Below, in pieces: positions 1 through 11,100 of a stretch of DNA of 64,000 bases. The stretch is from NCBI RefSeq assembly GCF_000315425.1, contig NZ_JH992922.1:1855086-1919085 (forward strand). Reading direction: 5' to 3'. A program made the translations under genes and the position numbers. The notes below the pieces were generated by a model. The model saw nothing but the letters and a program-made list of their open reading frames with translations. It did not search any database and was not told the DNA's origin. Each line of letters starts with the position of its first letter. The stretch's first letter is position 1. The DNA is from Massilia timonae CCUG 45783 (GTDB lineage: Bacteria > Pseudomonadota > Gammaproteobacteria > Burkholderiales > Burkholderiaceae_D).

Positions 1-2
1 AA

Positions 3-1723
<1,721 letters not shown>

Positions 1724-1749
1724 ACACGGACGGTGTTCGGCGACGGCGG

Positions 1750-1810
1750 TGTATCAGTTTTAAATCGCTGGGACGACGAAATCTGTATCAGTTTTCAATC
1801 GCCGTTGACA
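1750..1810 (+). repeat. Right terminal repeats of the IS21 element
   Basis: Two near-identical 19-base units, 1750-1768 and 1784-1802, differ at one position and are followed by the CA terminus at 1810. Repeated transposase-binding units at each end are characteristic of IS21. The left-end counterpart is outside the window, so the inverted pairing cannot be verified here. Confidence 0.75.
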
Positions 1811-2323
1811 ATAGTATTGGCCTTTGATGGCGGCCGGCATCCAGGTGATATCCCAGCTCCACACTTGGTTCGGAGCCGCGGCGCAATGACTCGTGAGCAC
1901 GCGCTCACAAGGTTTCTTCGCGCGGCCCCGATGATGCTGTTGCGCCGCCGCTTTCAGAACGCGATAGAAGCTTGACTCGGACGCCATGTACACGCCCCGA
2001 TCGGCCAGCGCTGGCACGATCTGGCTGGGCGGTAAGCTGGCGAATTCCTCGCTGTTGGCAACGGCGAGGATTTCGGTACGCTCATCCTCGCTCAGCTTGC
2101 TGACCGGTTCTGGCCGCACGCTGGAGGGACGACCGTCGCCGGCCACGGCATCGTCGCCATTGCGCACCCAGCGCTGGAAAGTACGCAAGGTAATGTCCAG
2201 CTCGATGCAGGCTGGCGCCAACCGGCTGCCGGCGGCCTCTGCTTCACGGATCAACTCAACACACAACAGGCGATCTGGGACGCTGATCAGTCTTCCTCTT
2301 TGTCCCCCCAGATCGCCTGGGCT
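1811..2323 (-). pseudogene. IS3-family transposase OrfB, N-terminal half, interrupted by IS21
   Basis: Catalytic subunit of an IS3-family transposase. The visible part contains the HTH-like region (CIELDITLRTFQRWVRN), a linker typical of this family, and the first catalytic segment NQVWSWDITWMPAAIKGQYY. The reading frame then runs into the IS21 end, so the later catalytic Asp and Glu are lost. The frame overlaps orfA. A run of seven A on the minus strand (2323-2329) is a plausible programmed slippage site to make an OrfAB fusion, and a CTG at 2290 would be an alternative internal start. The gene is inactive in this copy. Confidence 0.85.
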
Positions 2324-2784
2324 TTTTTTCGCAGGATCAGCAGCGCGGCCGCCTCGGCCAGCGCCTTCTCCTTGCGCTGTAAATCCTTCTCCAGTTGCCG
2401 GATGCGCTTTTTGTCCTCCTTCGACTGCGCCTGCTGCTCCCGCGTCTGCTTTACCACGCTCGCATTGGCCGACATGCATGCGGCACGCCACGTGGCAATC
2501 TGCTCCGCGAACAGGCCCTTGCGACGGCAATACTCGGCCAGTTCGCTTGTGTTCAGCGCAGCCGTTTCCAGTACCACGGAAAACTTGTCTTCCGAAGTCC
2601 ATTCCTCGGCATTCTTTCCACTACCTGGCACCAGCGTTCCTTGATTACGAAGTTGACGGCGCCAAGTATAAAGGGTCTGTTCGGTGATCCCGCTCTCGCG
2701 GGCCAACTCCGACACCAGCCTGTTCTGCGGCGGCATCATCTGCCGAAGTAGCGCTTCTTTCCGTTCTGCTGAATACTGCTTCAC
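2287..2784 (-). CDS. IS3-family transposase OrfA
   Basis: DNA-binding subunit of an IS3-type element, 165 residues. The N-terminus has a helix-turn-helix (LVSELARESGITEQTLYTWR), the middle a second HTH-like stretch (LAEYCRRKGLFAEQIATWR), and the C-terminus a long charged coiled coil (about 110-150) ending LRKKAQAIWGDKEED, a familiar OrfA ending. It ends inside the overlap with orfB, next to the A7 slippage run. The gene is intact, but its partner orfB is broken, so it cannot support transposition on its own. Confidence 0.85.
   Translation of the reverse strand: MKQYSAERKEALLRQMMPPQNRLVSELARESGITEQTLYTWRRQLRNQGTLVPGSGKNAEEWTSEDKFSVVLETAALNTSELAEYCRRKGLFAEQIATWRAACMSANASVVKQTREQQAQSKEDKKRIRQLEKDLQRKEKALAEAAALLILRKKAQAIWGDKEED
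2323..2329 (-). promoter_or_regulatory. Likely -1 frameshift slippery run of IS3 orfA/orfB
   Basis: Seven consecutive A residues on the minus strand, followed by GC, near the end of orfA where the orfB frame is already open. IS3 elements make OrfAB by -1 slippage on such runs. The site is seen directly; its activity is inferred from the family. Confidence 0.5.
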
Positions 2785-2851
2785 ACGATCTCTCTTGCCC
2801 GTCCCCGGTTGGTATTTACTTCATCAGGTGACGCGACAACTATTCTGACAC

Positions 2852-3304
2852 CGGGGGCTTGCGAAAGAAGAAGCTTACCGCACGCTCGCGCGCACCCTGC
2901 AGGAACTGAAGGCATTGGGCAAACAGGTATTCCTGTTGCAGCAGCCGCCAATGGGGCCATCGTTCGATCCTCGGAACATGATTACCGGGTCGCGGTTCGA
3001 CAGCATCAAGCCACTGCCGCGCATTGAACCGCTCAAGCTCGATCGATTCATTGCGGATAATGCGGCATCGCGAAACCGCATCATCGAGATCGCACGATCC
3101 GTTGGCGCCGAGCTGATCGACCCCAGTACATCCCTGTGCAAGGACAATATGTGCCCTGTCCTCGGCGCGGACGGCGCGCCGGCGTACACCGACACCATGC
3201 ATATGCGGCCTTCATATAGCCGCTCCGCCGCGCAATATCTGACGCAAACGATTTCCCCGCGCCTGGCAGGGCAAACCGACCTTCGCGTGTCGACGGCTCC
3301 ATAG
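2852..3304 (+). pseudogene. C-terminal SGNH-domain fragment of an OafA-like acyltransferase, cut by IS3
   Basis: The frame is open directly from the IS3 boundary, beginning about 21 codons before the first ATG (2915), and encodes about 150 residues that resemble the end of the SGNH hydrolase domain fused to membrane O-acyltransferases. Visible features are a helix with ARTLQELKALGKQVFLLQQPP and the late CxxNMCPVLGADGAPAYTDTMHM segment, where Asp and His form the usual DxxH of SGNH esterases. The N-terminal membrane acyltransferase part is absent, having been separated by the nested insertion sequences. The product is non-functional; the original gene would have O-acetylated a cell-surface glycan. 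Confidence 0.65.
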
Positions 3305-3420
3305 GTGAGAGCAGGGCCGATCTGCGCCTGGACGGCGGCATCGACATCCGTGCCGGAACGCAGCCTGAGCGCTGCGCCGATCACCGCCAGCACCCGCGCG
3401 GCGCGGGCAAGTGCGTGGAA

Positions 3421-3558
3421 GGCGCCGCCCCCTATCTGCGCGACCTGCCCAAGGCCGAGCTGCACCCGCTCGACACCGGCCACTTCGCGCTGGAAGAGGA
3501 CGGCGAGCAGATCGCGCGCCTGATGCGCGACTTCCTTGGGCGCACGGTCAAGCGCTGA
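3421..3558 (+). pseudogene. Short C-terminal remnant of an alpha/beta hydrolase
   Basis: About 45 codons in one frame read [20 protein letters not shown] then [20 protein letters not shown] before a stop. This matches the C-terminal helix and catalytic-His segment (DTGHFALEE) of haloalkane-dehalogenase/epoxide-hydrolase-like alpha/beta hydrolases. Nothing upstream in this frame looks like the rest of the enzyme, so it is a decayed tail. The stretch 3305-3420 between it and the acyltransferase fragment shows no coding I can support. Confidence 0.55.
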
Positions 3559-3626
3559 GCCGAGGAGAGGTCGAGGTCGCACTCATGCATAATGATGCCC
3601 ATCGACCACCCGTCCCGAGAAGGCGC

Positions 3627-4238
3627 ATGACCGGCAACGCAAGAGCAGAGCAGCAAATCACCGTCAACGACATCGAGGTCGGCGTGCGCGTCTACGAAGC
3701 GCTGGCGCACCACGCGAGATCGGGGCAGGGCGCGCCGATCGGCTTCAAGGATTTGCTGACGCTGGCGCGCTCGCTGCACCCGAAGGACGCGGTGCTCGGC
3801 CGGGCGGTCCCGATCGGCATCGGCATGAAGCTGCGCTTCGTCGACGCCTTCTGCGCCGCACATGCCTGGCCCAGGTTGTCGAGTCTTGCGGTCGACCAGG
3901 AGAGCATGCTGCCGGCCAAGGGATACGACGGCGATTGGGAAGCCGACCGGCGCGCCGCCGCCGCATTCGACTGGTCGGGCGCCGCTGCGCAATTGCCGGC
4001 GTTCGCCAGCGCGCAGCGCGCCGCCGTGCCCGCCCGCCTGAAGCCGCGCAAGGAGCGTCCGGCCGACGTGTCCTGGTATGCCTATTTCTGTTCGCATCGC
4101 AAGGACTGCGAGGGGATCGGCCAAGAAGACAAGCAGGAAATCATCAACCTGATCATGGCCGGCCTGGACCCGGAAACCGCGCTCGGGCGGGTCAAGGCGG
4201 CCAGGGCCGATGCCGCCGGCCCTACCGAAGCGATATGA
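3627..4238 (+). CDS. Conserved-looking hypothetical cytoplasmic protein
   Basis: 203 residues, no signal peptide or membrane segment. I do not recognise a named family. The N-terminal half (GAPIGFKDLLTLARSLHPKD, a hydrophobic helix, then SLAVDQESMLPAKGYDGDWE) resembles small domains in which a winged-helix-like segment is followed by a V-x-x-x-TGLPGxGF-type strand, but this is only a pattern impression. The C-terminal half is basic (LKPRKERPADVSWYAYF) and ends in a helix. The start at 3627 is preceded by AGAAGG at good spacing; an in-frame ATG at 3585 has no ribosome site. It lies alone between IS debris and the HAF cluster. Confidence 0.65.
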   Translation: MTGNARAEQQITVNDIEVGVRVYEALAHHARSGQGAPIGFKDLLTLARSLHPKDAVLGRAVPIGIGMKLRFVDAFCAAHAWPRLSSLAVDQESMLPAKGYDGDWEADRRAAAAFDWSGAAAQLPAFASAQRAAVPARLKPRKERPADVSWYAYFCSHRKDCEGIGQEDKQEIINLIMAGLDPETALGRVKAARADAAGPTEAI

Positions 4239-4239
4239 A

Positions 4240-5409
4240 TTACTGGGCCACCGGTTTCACCACCTCTTTCGCGATCCCTTCAGCCTCTTCCTGCGCCCGC
4301 TTCGCCGCGGCCTGCGGCGACGGCGGCGTCTCCACCGACGGCTCCTCGTCATGCTCGGCCGGCGGCACGGCGTCCACGTGCGGCTTGATCAGGTCGAGCC
4401 GCACCGCGTACCGTATCCCGTTGCGATAGGCATTGGCCGCGATCTGTCCCGCATCGTTGATGGCGCGGGGATCGCGGATGTCCCAGCCCGAGGCTGGATG
4501 GATCAGCGCATTCAGGCTCTGCATCTTCTTGCCGCGCCAGATGAAGCCGGACAGGTGATCGCTGCCGCCGACGATGTGGCCGCGGTTGTTGATGCCGGTG
4601 CCTTCGCTCGAGCGCTCCACGGTGGGCGGACGGCCGTCGATGTCGATCAGGCGCCCGCGGCTGTACAGGAAGGCGACCCGGTTGCGGAAGAAGGTCGGCA
4701 CCCCGGCATAGCCGGTGGCCTGGCCGCGGTCGTTGATGGACAGCGCGCCGTTGGGCGTGAAGCCAAAGTCGCCGAGGTCGCGCATCTTGCCCTTGGTCCA
4801 GATGAAGGAACGCAGCGGCTGGTCGGGGAAGGTCAGCGGCCCGGATTCGCCGGCGATCTGGTTCTTGTTGTTGAGCGAAGCGGAGAAGGTGATCGGGGGC
4901 GGGCCCGGGAAGTCGTTGGGCAGGTCGCCGATATCCGTCAGCGCGCCGTTCGGCGCGCGCAGGAAGCTGCTGATGCCTTCATTGAAGGGCGTATCGGACG
5001 CGAAGGCGGTGATGTAGCCGGCGTTGTTGATGTCGCGCCAGGTGGTGAACCTGCCGCCGATGACGCCGATATCGCGCAATCTGGCGCAGTCGTAGATGAA
5101 GCCGCGCTGCTGGCCGCCGCTGGTGGTCCATTGGCCCAGCACCTGGCCCTTGTCGTTGATGGCGACGGCGACGCTGGCCGTGCCTTTCAGCGTGCCCAGG
5201 TCGACCAGGCCCTTGCCGCGATTGAGGAAGGCGTGATTGGCCGTCGGGGAATAAGGATAATAGCCGACCACCACGCCGGCATTGTTGATGTCGGCGGCCG
5301 TGCTGTTGGCTGGCCCCACCACCGTGACCTTGTACTCGGGATAGGCCCAGGCCGCGCCGGCCAGGGTGAATGACATCAGGACCAGGGACAGGCGATGACG
5401 AAAATGCAT
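4240..5409 (-). CDS. HAF-repeat exported protein, copy 1 of 3
   Basis: 389-residue secreted protein with a signal peptide (MHFRHRLSLVLMSFTLAGAAWA, cleavage before YPEY). The body is a series of HAF-type repeats: blocks with AFLNRGKGLVDLGTL, an ININ/INDKGQVLGQW strand and RGFIYDC-type strands recur through residues 30-330, as expected for a beta-propeller-like fold. The C-terminus is an Ala/Glu-rich helix ending KPVAQ. A strong AAGGAG sits 7 bases before the ATG. It is the last gene of a three-gene tandem set with 25- and 32-base gaps. Function is unknown; proteins with these repeats are usually extracellular or cell-surface. Confidence 0.8.
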   Translation of the reverse strand: MHFRHRLSLVLMSFTLAGAAWAYPEYKVTVVGPANSTAADINNAGVVVGYYPYSPTANHAFLNRGKGLVDLGTLKGTASVAVAINDKGQVLGQWTTSGGQQRGFIYDCARLRDIGVIGGRFTTWRDINNAGYITAFASDTPFNEGISSFLRAPNGALTDIGDLPNDFPGPPPITFSASLNNKNQIAGESGPLTFPDQPLRSFIWTKGKMRDLGDFGFTPNGALSINDRGQATGYAGVPTFFRNRVAFLYSRGRLIDIDGRPPTVERSSEGTGINNRGHIVGGSDHLSGFIWRGKKMQSLNALIHPASGWDIRDPRAINDAGQIAANAYRNGIRYAVRLDLIKPHVDAVPPAEHDEEPSVETPPSPQAAAKRAQEEAEGIAKEVVKPVAQ

Positions 5410-5434
5410 GACGATCTCCTTGGGTTGACAAGAC

Positions 5435-6601
5435 TTATTGCGCGACCGGCCGCGCCAATTCGCGTTCCTGGGCCTGCGCCTCGGCCTTGGCCAGCGCCGC
5501 CTCCAGTGCCGGCGATGCAGGGAAGGCCAGCAGCTCGGCCCGGGCCTCGGGCTCCAGCGCCGGCGCCGGGTTGGTGTGTGGGCGGATCAGGTCCAGGCGC
5601 ACCGCGTAGCGCACGCCGTTGCGGCTGGCGACGGCCGCGATCTGGCCGGCGTCGTTGATGGCGACCGGGTTGCTGATGTCCCAGCCCGATGCCGGATCGA
5701 TCAGCGCGTTGAGGCTCTCCATGCGCTTGCCGCGCCAGATGAAACCCGACAGATGGTTGCTGGTGCCGACCACGTGGCTGCGGTTGTTGATACTGTTGCC
5801 GCTGCTGAACTTGTACTCGGTGGCCGGGCGGGTATCGAGCATGATCATCCGTCCGTGGCTGTACAGGAAAGCGGAACTGTCGCGCGGCCCGGCGGGCAGG
5901 TATGCCTCGCCGGTGATCTGGCCGCGGTCGTTAATCGCGTGTCCGGTGTTGGGCGTCGAACCCAGGTCGCCCAGGTCGCGGATCGCGCCGTTCTTCCAGA
6001 CGAAGGCGCGGTATCCCGGCTCCGGGGAATTGAAGCGCCCGGACCGGCCGGTGATCTGGTTGCGGTTGTTGAGCGCGGCGGGAACGGTTTCCGGCGCGCC
6101 GTTGCCGTCCCAGTCGATCGCACCCAGGTGCGTGAAGGCGCCGTTCGGCGCGCGCAGGTAGCCGAGCGTTTCACCGGTGGCCGGATTGCGGCCCGAGGCG
6201 GTGATGTAGCCGGCGTCGTTGATGTCGCTGTAGCCGGTGACCTTGCCGGGAATCGTGCCGATGTCGCGCGCCTTGCCACAGGCGTAGATGAAGCCGCGCT
6301 GGCGCCCGTCGGCGCTGCGCCAGTTGCCGACCACCTCGCCCCGGTCGTTGATGCCGCTGGCCGAACTCCACACGCCCGTCAGGGCGCCCAGGTCGACCAG
6401 GCCCTTGCCGCGGTTGAGGAAGGCGCGCCGTCGGTCGCCGCCTGCGGCATAGTCGCCGACCACCACGCCGGCGTTGTTGATGCCGTAGACCCAGCTGCCG
6501 GCCGGGCCGACCACCGTCACCCGGTACTCGGGATAGGCGCTGGCAGCGCCGGCCACGGTGAACGACAGCAGGACCAGCGACACGCGATGATGCAGGTACA
6601 T
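5435..6601 (-). CDS. HAF-repeat exported protein, copy 2 of 3
   Basis: 388 residues, with the same organisation as its neighbours: signal peptide ending AGAASA before YPEYRVTVVGP, HAF repeats (ININNAGVVVGDY, FLNRGKGLVDLGALTG, INDRGEVVGNW, GFIYACGKARDIG), then an Ala/Glu-rich tail ending RPVAQ. The ATG at 6601 is chosen over an upstream in-frame ATG at 6637 because GAGGAG lies just before it and the signal peptide begins there. Identity to copies 1 and 3 is high in the signal peptide, the GxINNxG motifs and the C-terminal tail, which points to tandem duplication. Confidence 0.8.
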   Translation of the reverse strand: MYLHHRVSLVLLSFTVAGAASAYPEYRVTVVGPAGSWVYGINNAGVVVGDYAAGGDRRRAFLNRGKGLVDLGALTGVWSSASGINDRGEVVGNWRSADGRQRGFIYACGKARDIGTIPGKVTGYSDINDAGYITASGRNPATGETLGYLRAPNGAFTHLGAIDWDGNGAPETVPAALNNRNQITGRSGRFNSPEPGYRAFVWKNGAIRDLGDLGSTPNTGHAINDRGQITGEAYLPAGPRDSSAFLYSHGRMIMLDTRPATEYKFSSGNSINNRSHVVGTSNHLSGFIWRGKRMESLNALIDPASGWDISNPVAINDAGQIAAVASRNGVRYAVRLDLIRPHTNPAPALEPEARAELLAFPASPALEAALAKAEAQAQERELARPVAQ

Positions 6602-6633
6602 GACGATCTCCTCGATGGATGAGAGTAGGGGCC

Positions 6634-7782
6634 TCATTGCGCGACCGGCTGCACGAGTTCGCGCGCCTGCGCTTCGGCCTCGGCCCGCGCCAGCGCCGCC
6701 GCCTGCGCCGAAGGCGTCGCGACGGCGGCCAGTTCGGCCGCCTGGCCGGCGTCCGGCAGCGGCGCCGCCAGGCCGTGCGGCCGGATCAGGTCGAGCCGGA
6801 TCGCATATTGCACGCCCGCGCGGACGGCGGTGGCGGCGATCTGGCCGGCGTCGTTGATGGCTTCGGGCGCGCCGATGTTCCAGCCCAGCTTCGGATCGAC
6901 CAGCGCGTTCAGGCTCTGCATCCGCTTGCCGCGCCAGACGAAGCCTTGCAGTTGCTGGTGGTTGCCGACGATGTGGCCGTGGTTATTGATGCCCGTTCCT
7001 TCGCTATAGGTCTGTCCGGGAGCGTTGGCGTCGTCGATATTGAGCAGCCGGCCGTTGCTGTACAAATAGGCCACGCGGTCGTGCGGGCCGCCGGTCGTGA
7101 CCGAGGCGAAGCCCGTGGCCTGGCCGCGGTCGTTGATGGCATTGGCGCTGTTGGGCGTCACGCCGAAGTCGCCCAGGTCGCGCAGCGTGCCCCTGGTCCA
7201 GATGATGGCGCGGTAGGGCTGCTCCGGGAATTCCAGCGGCCCCGACTTGCCGGCGACCTGGTTGCGGTTGTTGAGCGCGTAGACCTGGGTGATCGGGTGC
7301 TCGACCGGCAGGTGGCCGATGGCCGTCAAGCGACCGTTCGGCGCGCGCAGGTAGCCGCTCGGGTCGCTGTCGGCGTAGCTGGTGGCGATGGTAAAGCCCG
7401 CGTTGTTGATGTCGCTGTAGATCGAGCCGGCGCCGATCACGCCGATGTCGCGCTGCGCGCCGCAGGAATAGATAAAGCCGCGCAAGCGGCCGTCGGCGCC
7501 GACCCAGTTGCCGAGCACCTCGCCCTTGTCGTTGACGGCCACCGCGCCGCTGGCGCTGCCCAGCGCGCCGAGCTTGACCAGGCCCTTGCCGCGGTTGATG
7601 AAGCCATGGTTCGTTCCGCCGACCGGGTAGCTGCCTGCCACGGCGCCGGCCTGGTTGATGTCGGCGGCGCTGCTGCCGGGCGGACCGACGATCGTCACCC
7701 GGTACTCGGGGTAGGCGCAGGCGGCGCCGGCCACGGCGAAGGACAGCAGGAACAGGGCAATGCGGTAAGGCGTGTGCCACAT
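6634..7782 (-). CDS. HAF-repeat exported protein, copy 3 of 3 (first in operon)
   Basis: 382 residues. The start at 7782 (MWHTPYRIALFLLSFAVAGAACA) is preceded by AAGGAG; the longer open frame up to 8001 is not preceded by a ribosome site and would bury the signal peptide. The same HAF repeats follow (FINRGKGLVKLGALG, VNDKGEVLGNW, GFIYSCGAQRDIGVIG, INDRGQATGFA), then a tail ending QPVAQ. It is the promoter-proximal gene of the three, and the likely promoter lies in 7783-8000. No enzymatic motif is visible. Confidence 0.8.
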   Translation of the reverse strand: MWHTPYRIALFLLSFAVAGAACAYPEYRVTIVGPPGSSAADINQAGAVAGSYPVGGTNHGFINRGKGLVKLGALGSASGAVAVNDKGEVLGNWVGADGRLRGFIYSCGAQRDIGVIGAGSIYSDINNAGFTIATSYADSDPSGYLRAPNGRLTAIGHLPVEHPITQVYALNNRNQVAGKSGPLEFPEQPYRAIIWTRGTLRDLGDFGVTPNSANAINDRGQATGFASVTTGGPHDRVAYLYSNGRLLNIDDANAPGQTYSEGTGINNHGHIVGNHQQLQGFVWRGKRMQSLNALVDPKLGWNIGAPEAINDAGQIAATAVRAGVQYAIRLDLIRPHGLAAPLPDAGQAAELAAVATPSAQAAALARAEAEAQARELVQPVAQ

Positions 7783-8108
7783 GATAATTCTCCTTGATAA
7801 ACAAGGGCTTGCGTCGAACTGGCGGGCCCGTCGATTCAAGGTGCGCCGTCGCCGTGCGCTGGATTTGGCGCCGCACAAGCCGGGCAGGCGAGCGCCGCCC
7901 GGGCATGCCGAATCGATCAGCATGCATGGTGAATGGCTTGGCGCGAAGAATGAAAGGCTGGCTGCGGCGAATCCTGCGTGCATGGCAACGCCGACAAGCA
8001 CAATCGTGCGAATTTGGTTGCGTGGAAATTAAGTTTTTTCTTACATTTCGTCCAAAAGACATGGCGGATCGACTAGACTCCCACACAACTACATCATTGA
8101 GCCTCGAG
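7783..8108. other. Divergent intergenic region between HAF operon and CheB/CheR kinase
   Basis: 326 bases between divergently transcribed genes, so it must hold promoters for both. An AT-rich patch (gaaattaagttttttcttac, about 8025-8045) lies 60-80 bases before the kinase start. I see no convincing -35/-10 pair, hairpin or RNA gene. Confidence 0.4.
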
Positions 8109-11100
8109 ATGTCCGATCCCGCCGTCGCCACCAGTGCCCTGCCCACCGAGCCGGACATCGTTCCCAGCAATCTCCATTTCCCCGTGGTCGGGATAGGCGC
8201 CTCGGCCGGCGGCCTGCCCGCCCTGCAGCGCCTGTTCGAGAACATGCCGTCGGCCCACGAGATGGCGTTCGTCGTCATCCTGCACCTGTCGCCCAGGCAT
8301 CCGAGCTCGGCCGCATCGATCCTCCAGCGCGCCACCCGCATGCCGGTGGTGCAGGTGACCTCGCGGGTCCAGATCGAACCCGGCCACGTCTACGTGATCG
8401 CGCCCAACGTGCACCTGACGATGATGGACGGCCTCCTGATCGTCGAGGAACTGCAGCGTCCGCGCGGCCAGCACGTGGCGATCGACCTGTTCTTCCGCAC
8501 CCTGGCCCAGGTGCACCGCGAGCGCTCGGTCGCGATCGTGCTGTCCGGCACCGGCTCCGACGGCGCCGTGGGCCTGTCGCGGGTCAAGGAGCAGGGCGGC
8601 GTCACCATCGTGCAATTGCCGGACGACGCGGAACACGACGGCATGCCGGTGGCCGCGATCGGTACCGGTGCGGTCGACTTCGTCATGCCCGTGGTCGAGA
8701 TGCCGCAGAAGCTGGTCGACCTGTGGGACAACGCCAAGCGCATCGAACTGCCGCCGCCGGGCAACCTCGAAGCGCCGATCGAGCATGCCGCCACGCCGGC
8801 CGAGCTGGAAGCCGGCACCGAAGAGGCGCTGCAGGAGATCATCGCCTCGCTGCTGACCCGCACCGGCCACGATTTCCGCCATTACAAGCGCGCCACCGTG
8901 CTGCGCCGCATCGAGCGGCGCATGCAGGTGCGCCAGATGCGCACCTTGCCCGACTACCGCGACCTGCTGCGCGGCGACGTCGGCGAGAACAAGGCGCTGC
9001 TCGACGACATGCTGATCGGCGTGACCAACTTTTTCCGCGACCGCGAAGCCTTCGATTCGCTCGAGCGCGACATCATGCCCGAGCTGTTCAAGGACCGCGC
9101 CGCCGGCGACGAGGTGCGCGCCTGGGTCGCGGCCTGCGCCAGCGGCGAAGAGGCGTATTCGCTGGCGATGCTGATGGCCGACCAGGCCGCGCTGATGGAA
9201 ACGCCGCCGGCGTTCCAGGTGTTCGCCTCGGACATCGACGACCATGCGATCGACGCCGCGCGCGCCGGCACCTATCCGGGTTCGATCATCACCGACGTCG
9301 CGCCCAGCCGCCTGCGCCAGTATTTCAAGCGCGAGGACAGCCGCTACCGCATCCGCAAGTCGCTGCGCGACCGCATCCTGTTCGCCTCGCACAACCTGCT
9401 GCGCGACCCGCCGTTCTCGCGGCTCGACCTGGTCAGCTGCCGCAACCTGCTGATCTACCTGAACCGCGACGTGCAGATGCGGGTGCTGCAGACCTTCCAT
9501 TTCGCGCTCAAGCCCGGCGGCTACCTGTTCCTCGGTTCGTCCGAGTCGGCCGAGTCGGTGGCCGACTATTTCATCCCGGTCGACAAGAAGAATCGCATCT
9601 ACCGCGCGCGCACCACCGGGCGCCAGCTGCATTACCAGAATCCGTCCTCGGCCCTGTACGGGGTGCGCCTGCCGGAAGTCAGCCGGCCCAAGCTGCCCGG
9701 CAGGCGCGCCAGCACCTATGCCGAGATGCACCAGCGCGCGCTGGCCCAGTTCGCCCCGCCGTCGGTCGTGGTCGACCGCGAGGGCAACCTGGTCTATGTG
9801 TCGGAGCAGGCCGGCCAGTACCTGCGCATGGGCGGCGGCGAACCGTCGCGCAACCTGCTGACGCTGGTGCTGCCCGAACTGCGCCTGGAGCTGCGCTCGG
9901 CCATGTACCAGGTGGCGCAGAACGGCGGCAGCGTCGAATGCCGGCCGATCGAACTGGCCGGCGGCGAGGCGCAGGGCGCGGTGGCGGCCACGGTGCGCGC
10001 CTTCCGCGACGAGGAGTCCGAAACCGACTACCTGCTGGTGCTGTTCAACCGGGTCGAGGAAGGGCCGGACGGCGCGCAGCCGCCGCGTCCGGACGGCAGC
10101 CACGACGTGGTCCTGTCCCAGCTCGAGGCCGAGCTGCAGCGCAAGCGCGAGCAGTTGCAGGAGACGATCGAGTATTCCGAGATCTCCACCGAAGAGCTGC
10201 GCGCCTCGAACGAAGAGCTGCAGGCCATCAACGAAGAGCTGCGCTCGGCCGCTGAGGAACTCGAAACCAGCAAGGAAGAGCTGCAATCGGTGAACGAAGA
10301 GCTGGTGACGGTCAATTTCGAGCTCAAGGTCAAGGTCGAGGAAACCGGCAAGGCCAACGACGACCTGAACAACCTGATCGCCTCGACCGACATCGCCACC
10401 ATCTTTGTCGACAGTGGCCTGCGCATCAAGCGCTTCACGCCGCGCGCCGTCGACCTGTTCTCGATCATCGCGACCGACGTCGGCCGCTCGCTGCTCGACC
10501 TGACCCATAAGCTCGACTACGACCAGCTGGCCGAGGACGTCAGCGCCACCTTCGACACGCTGCGCCTGGTCGAGCGCGAAGTGCGCAGCAACGACGGCCG
10601 CTGTTACATCGTGCGCCTGCTGCCCTATCGCACCAACGAAGACCGCATCGAAGGCGCGGTGATGACCTTCTTCGACATCACGGCGCGCCGCCATGCCGAG
10701 GAACAGGCGCGCGCCAGCGAGGCGCGCATGCGCATGGTGGCCGAAAGCGCCAAGGACTACGCCATCATCACGATGGACGAGGAGGGCCGCGTCACCAGCT
10801 GGAACAAGGGCGCCGAGACGTTGTTCGGCTACACGGCGGACGAAATGCAGGGCCAGAATCTGGACCGCCTGTTCGTGCCCGAAGATATCGCCGCCGGCGT
10901 GCCCGAGGATGAACTGCGCCGCGCGCGCGAGGACGGCCGCGCCGAGGACGAACGCTGGCACCTGCGCAAGGACGGCAGCCGCTTCTACTGCAGCGGCGTC
11001 ACCACGCCGCTGCGCAACAGCGAATTCTATGGCTACGCCAAGATCGCGCGCGACGAGACCGCGCGCGAGCGCCAGGGCAAGGAACGCGAGCAGGCGCTGT

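Larger units (their letters stand above)
1811..2850 (-). mobile_element. IS3-family element, truncated by IS21 insertion
   Basis: Contains an intact orfA and the first half of orfB on the minus strand. The outer (5') end is the TGTCAGAATA... sequence read on the minus strand from 2850. The inner end at 1811 is created by the IS21 insertion in the middle of orfB. The missing half should lie on the far side of the IS21 left end, beyond the window start. I do not assign a named IS. Confidence 0.8.

Noticed and set aside
1733..1975. 80-codon plus-strand frame at the IS21/IS3 junction
   Set aside because: Runs across the IS boundary and covers antisense transposase sequence.
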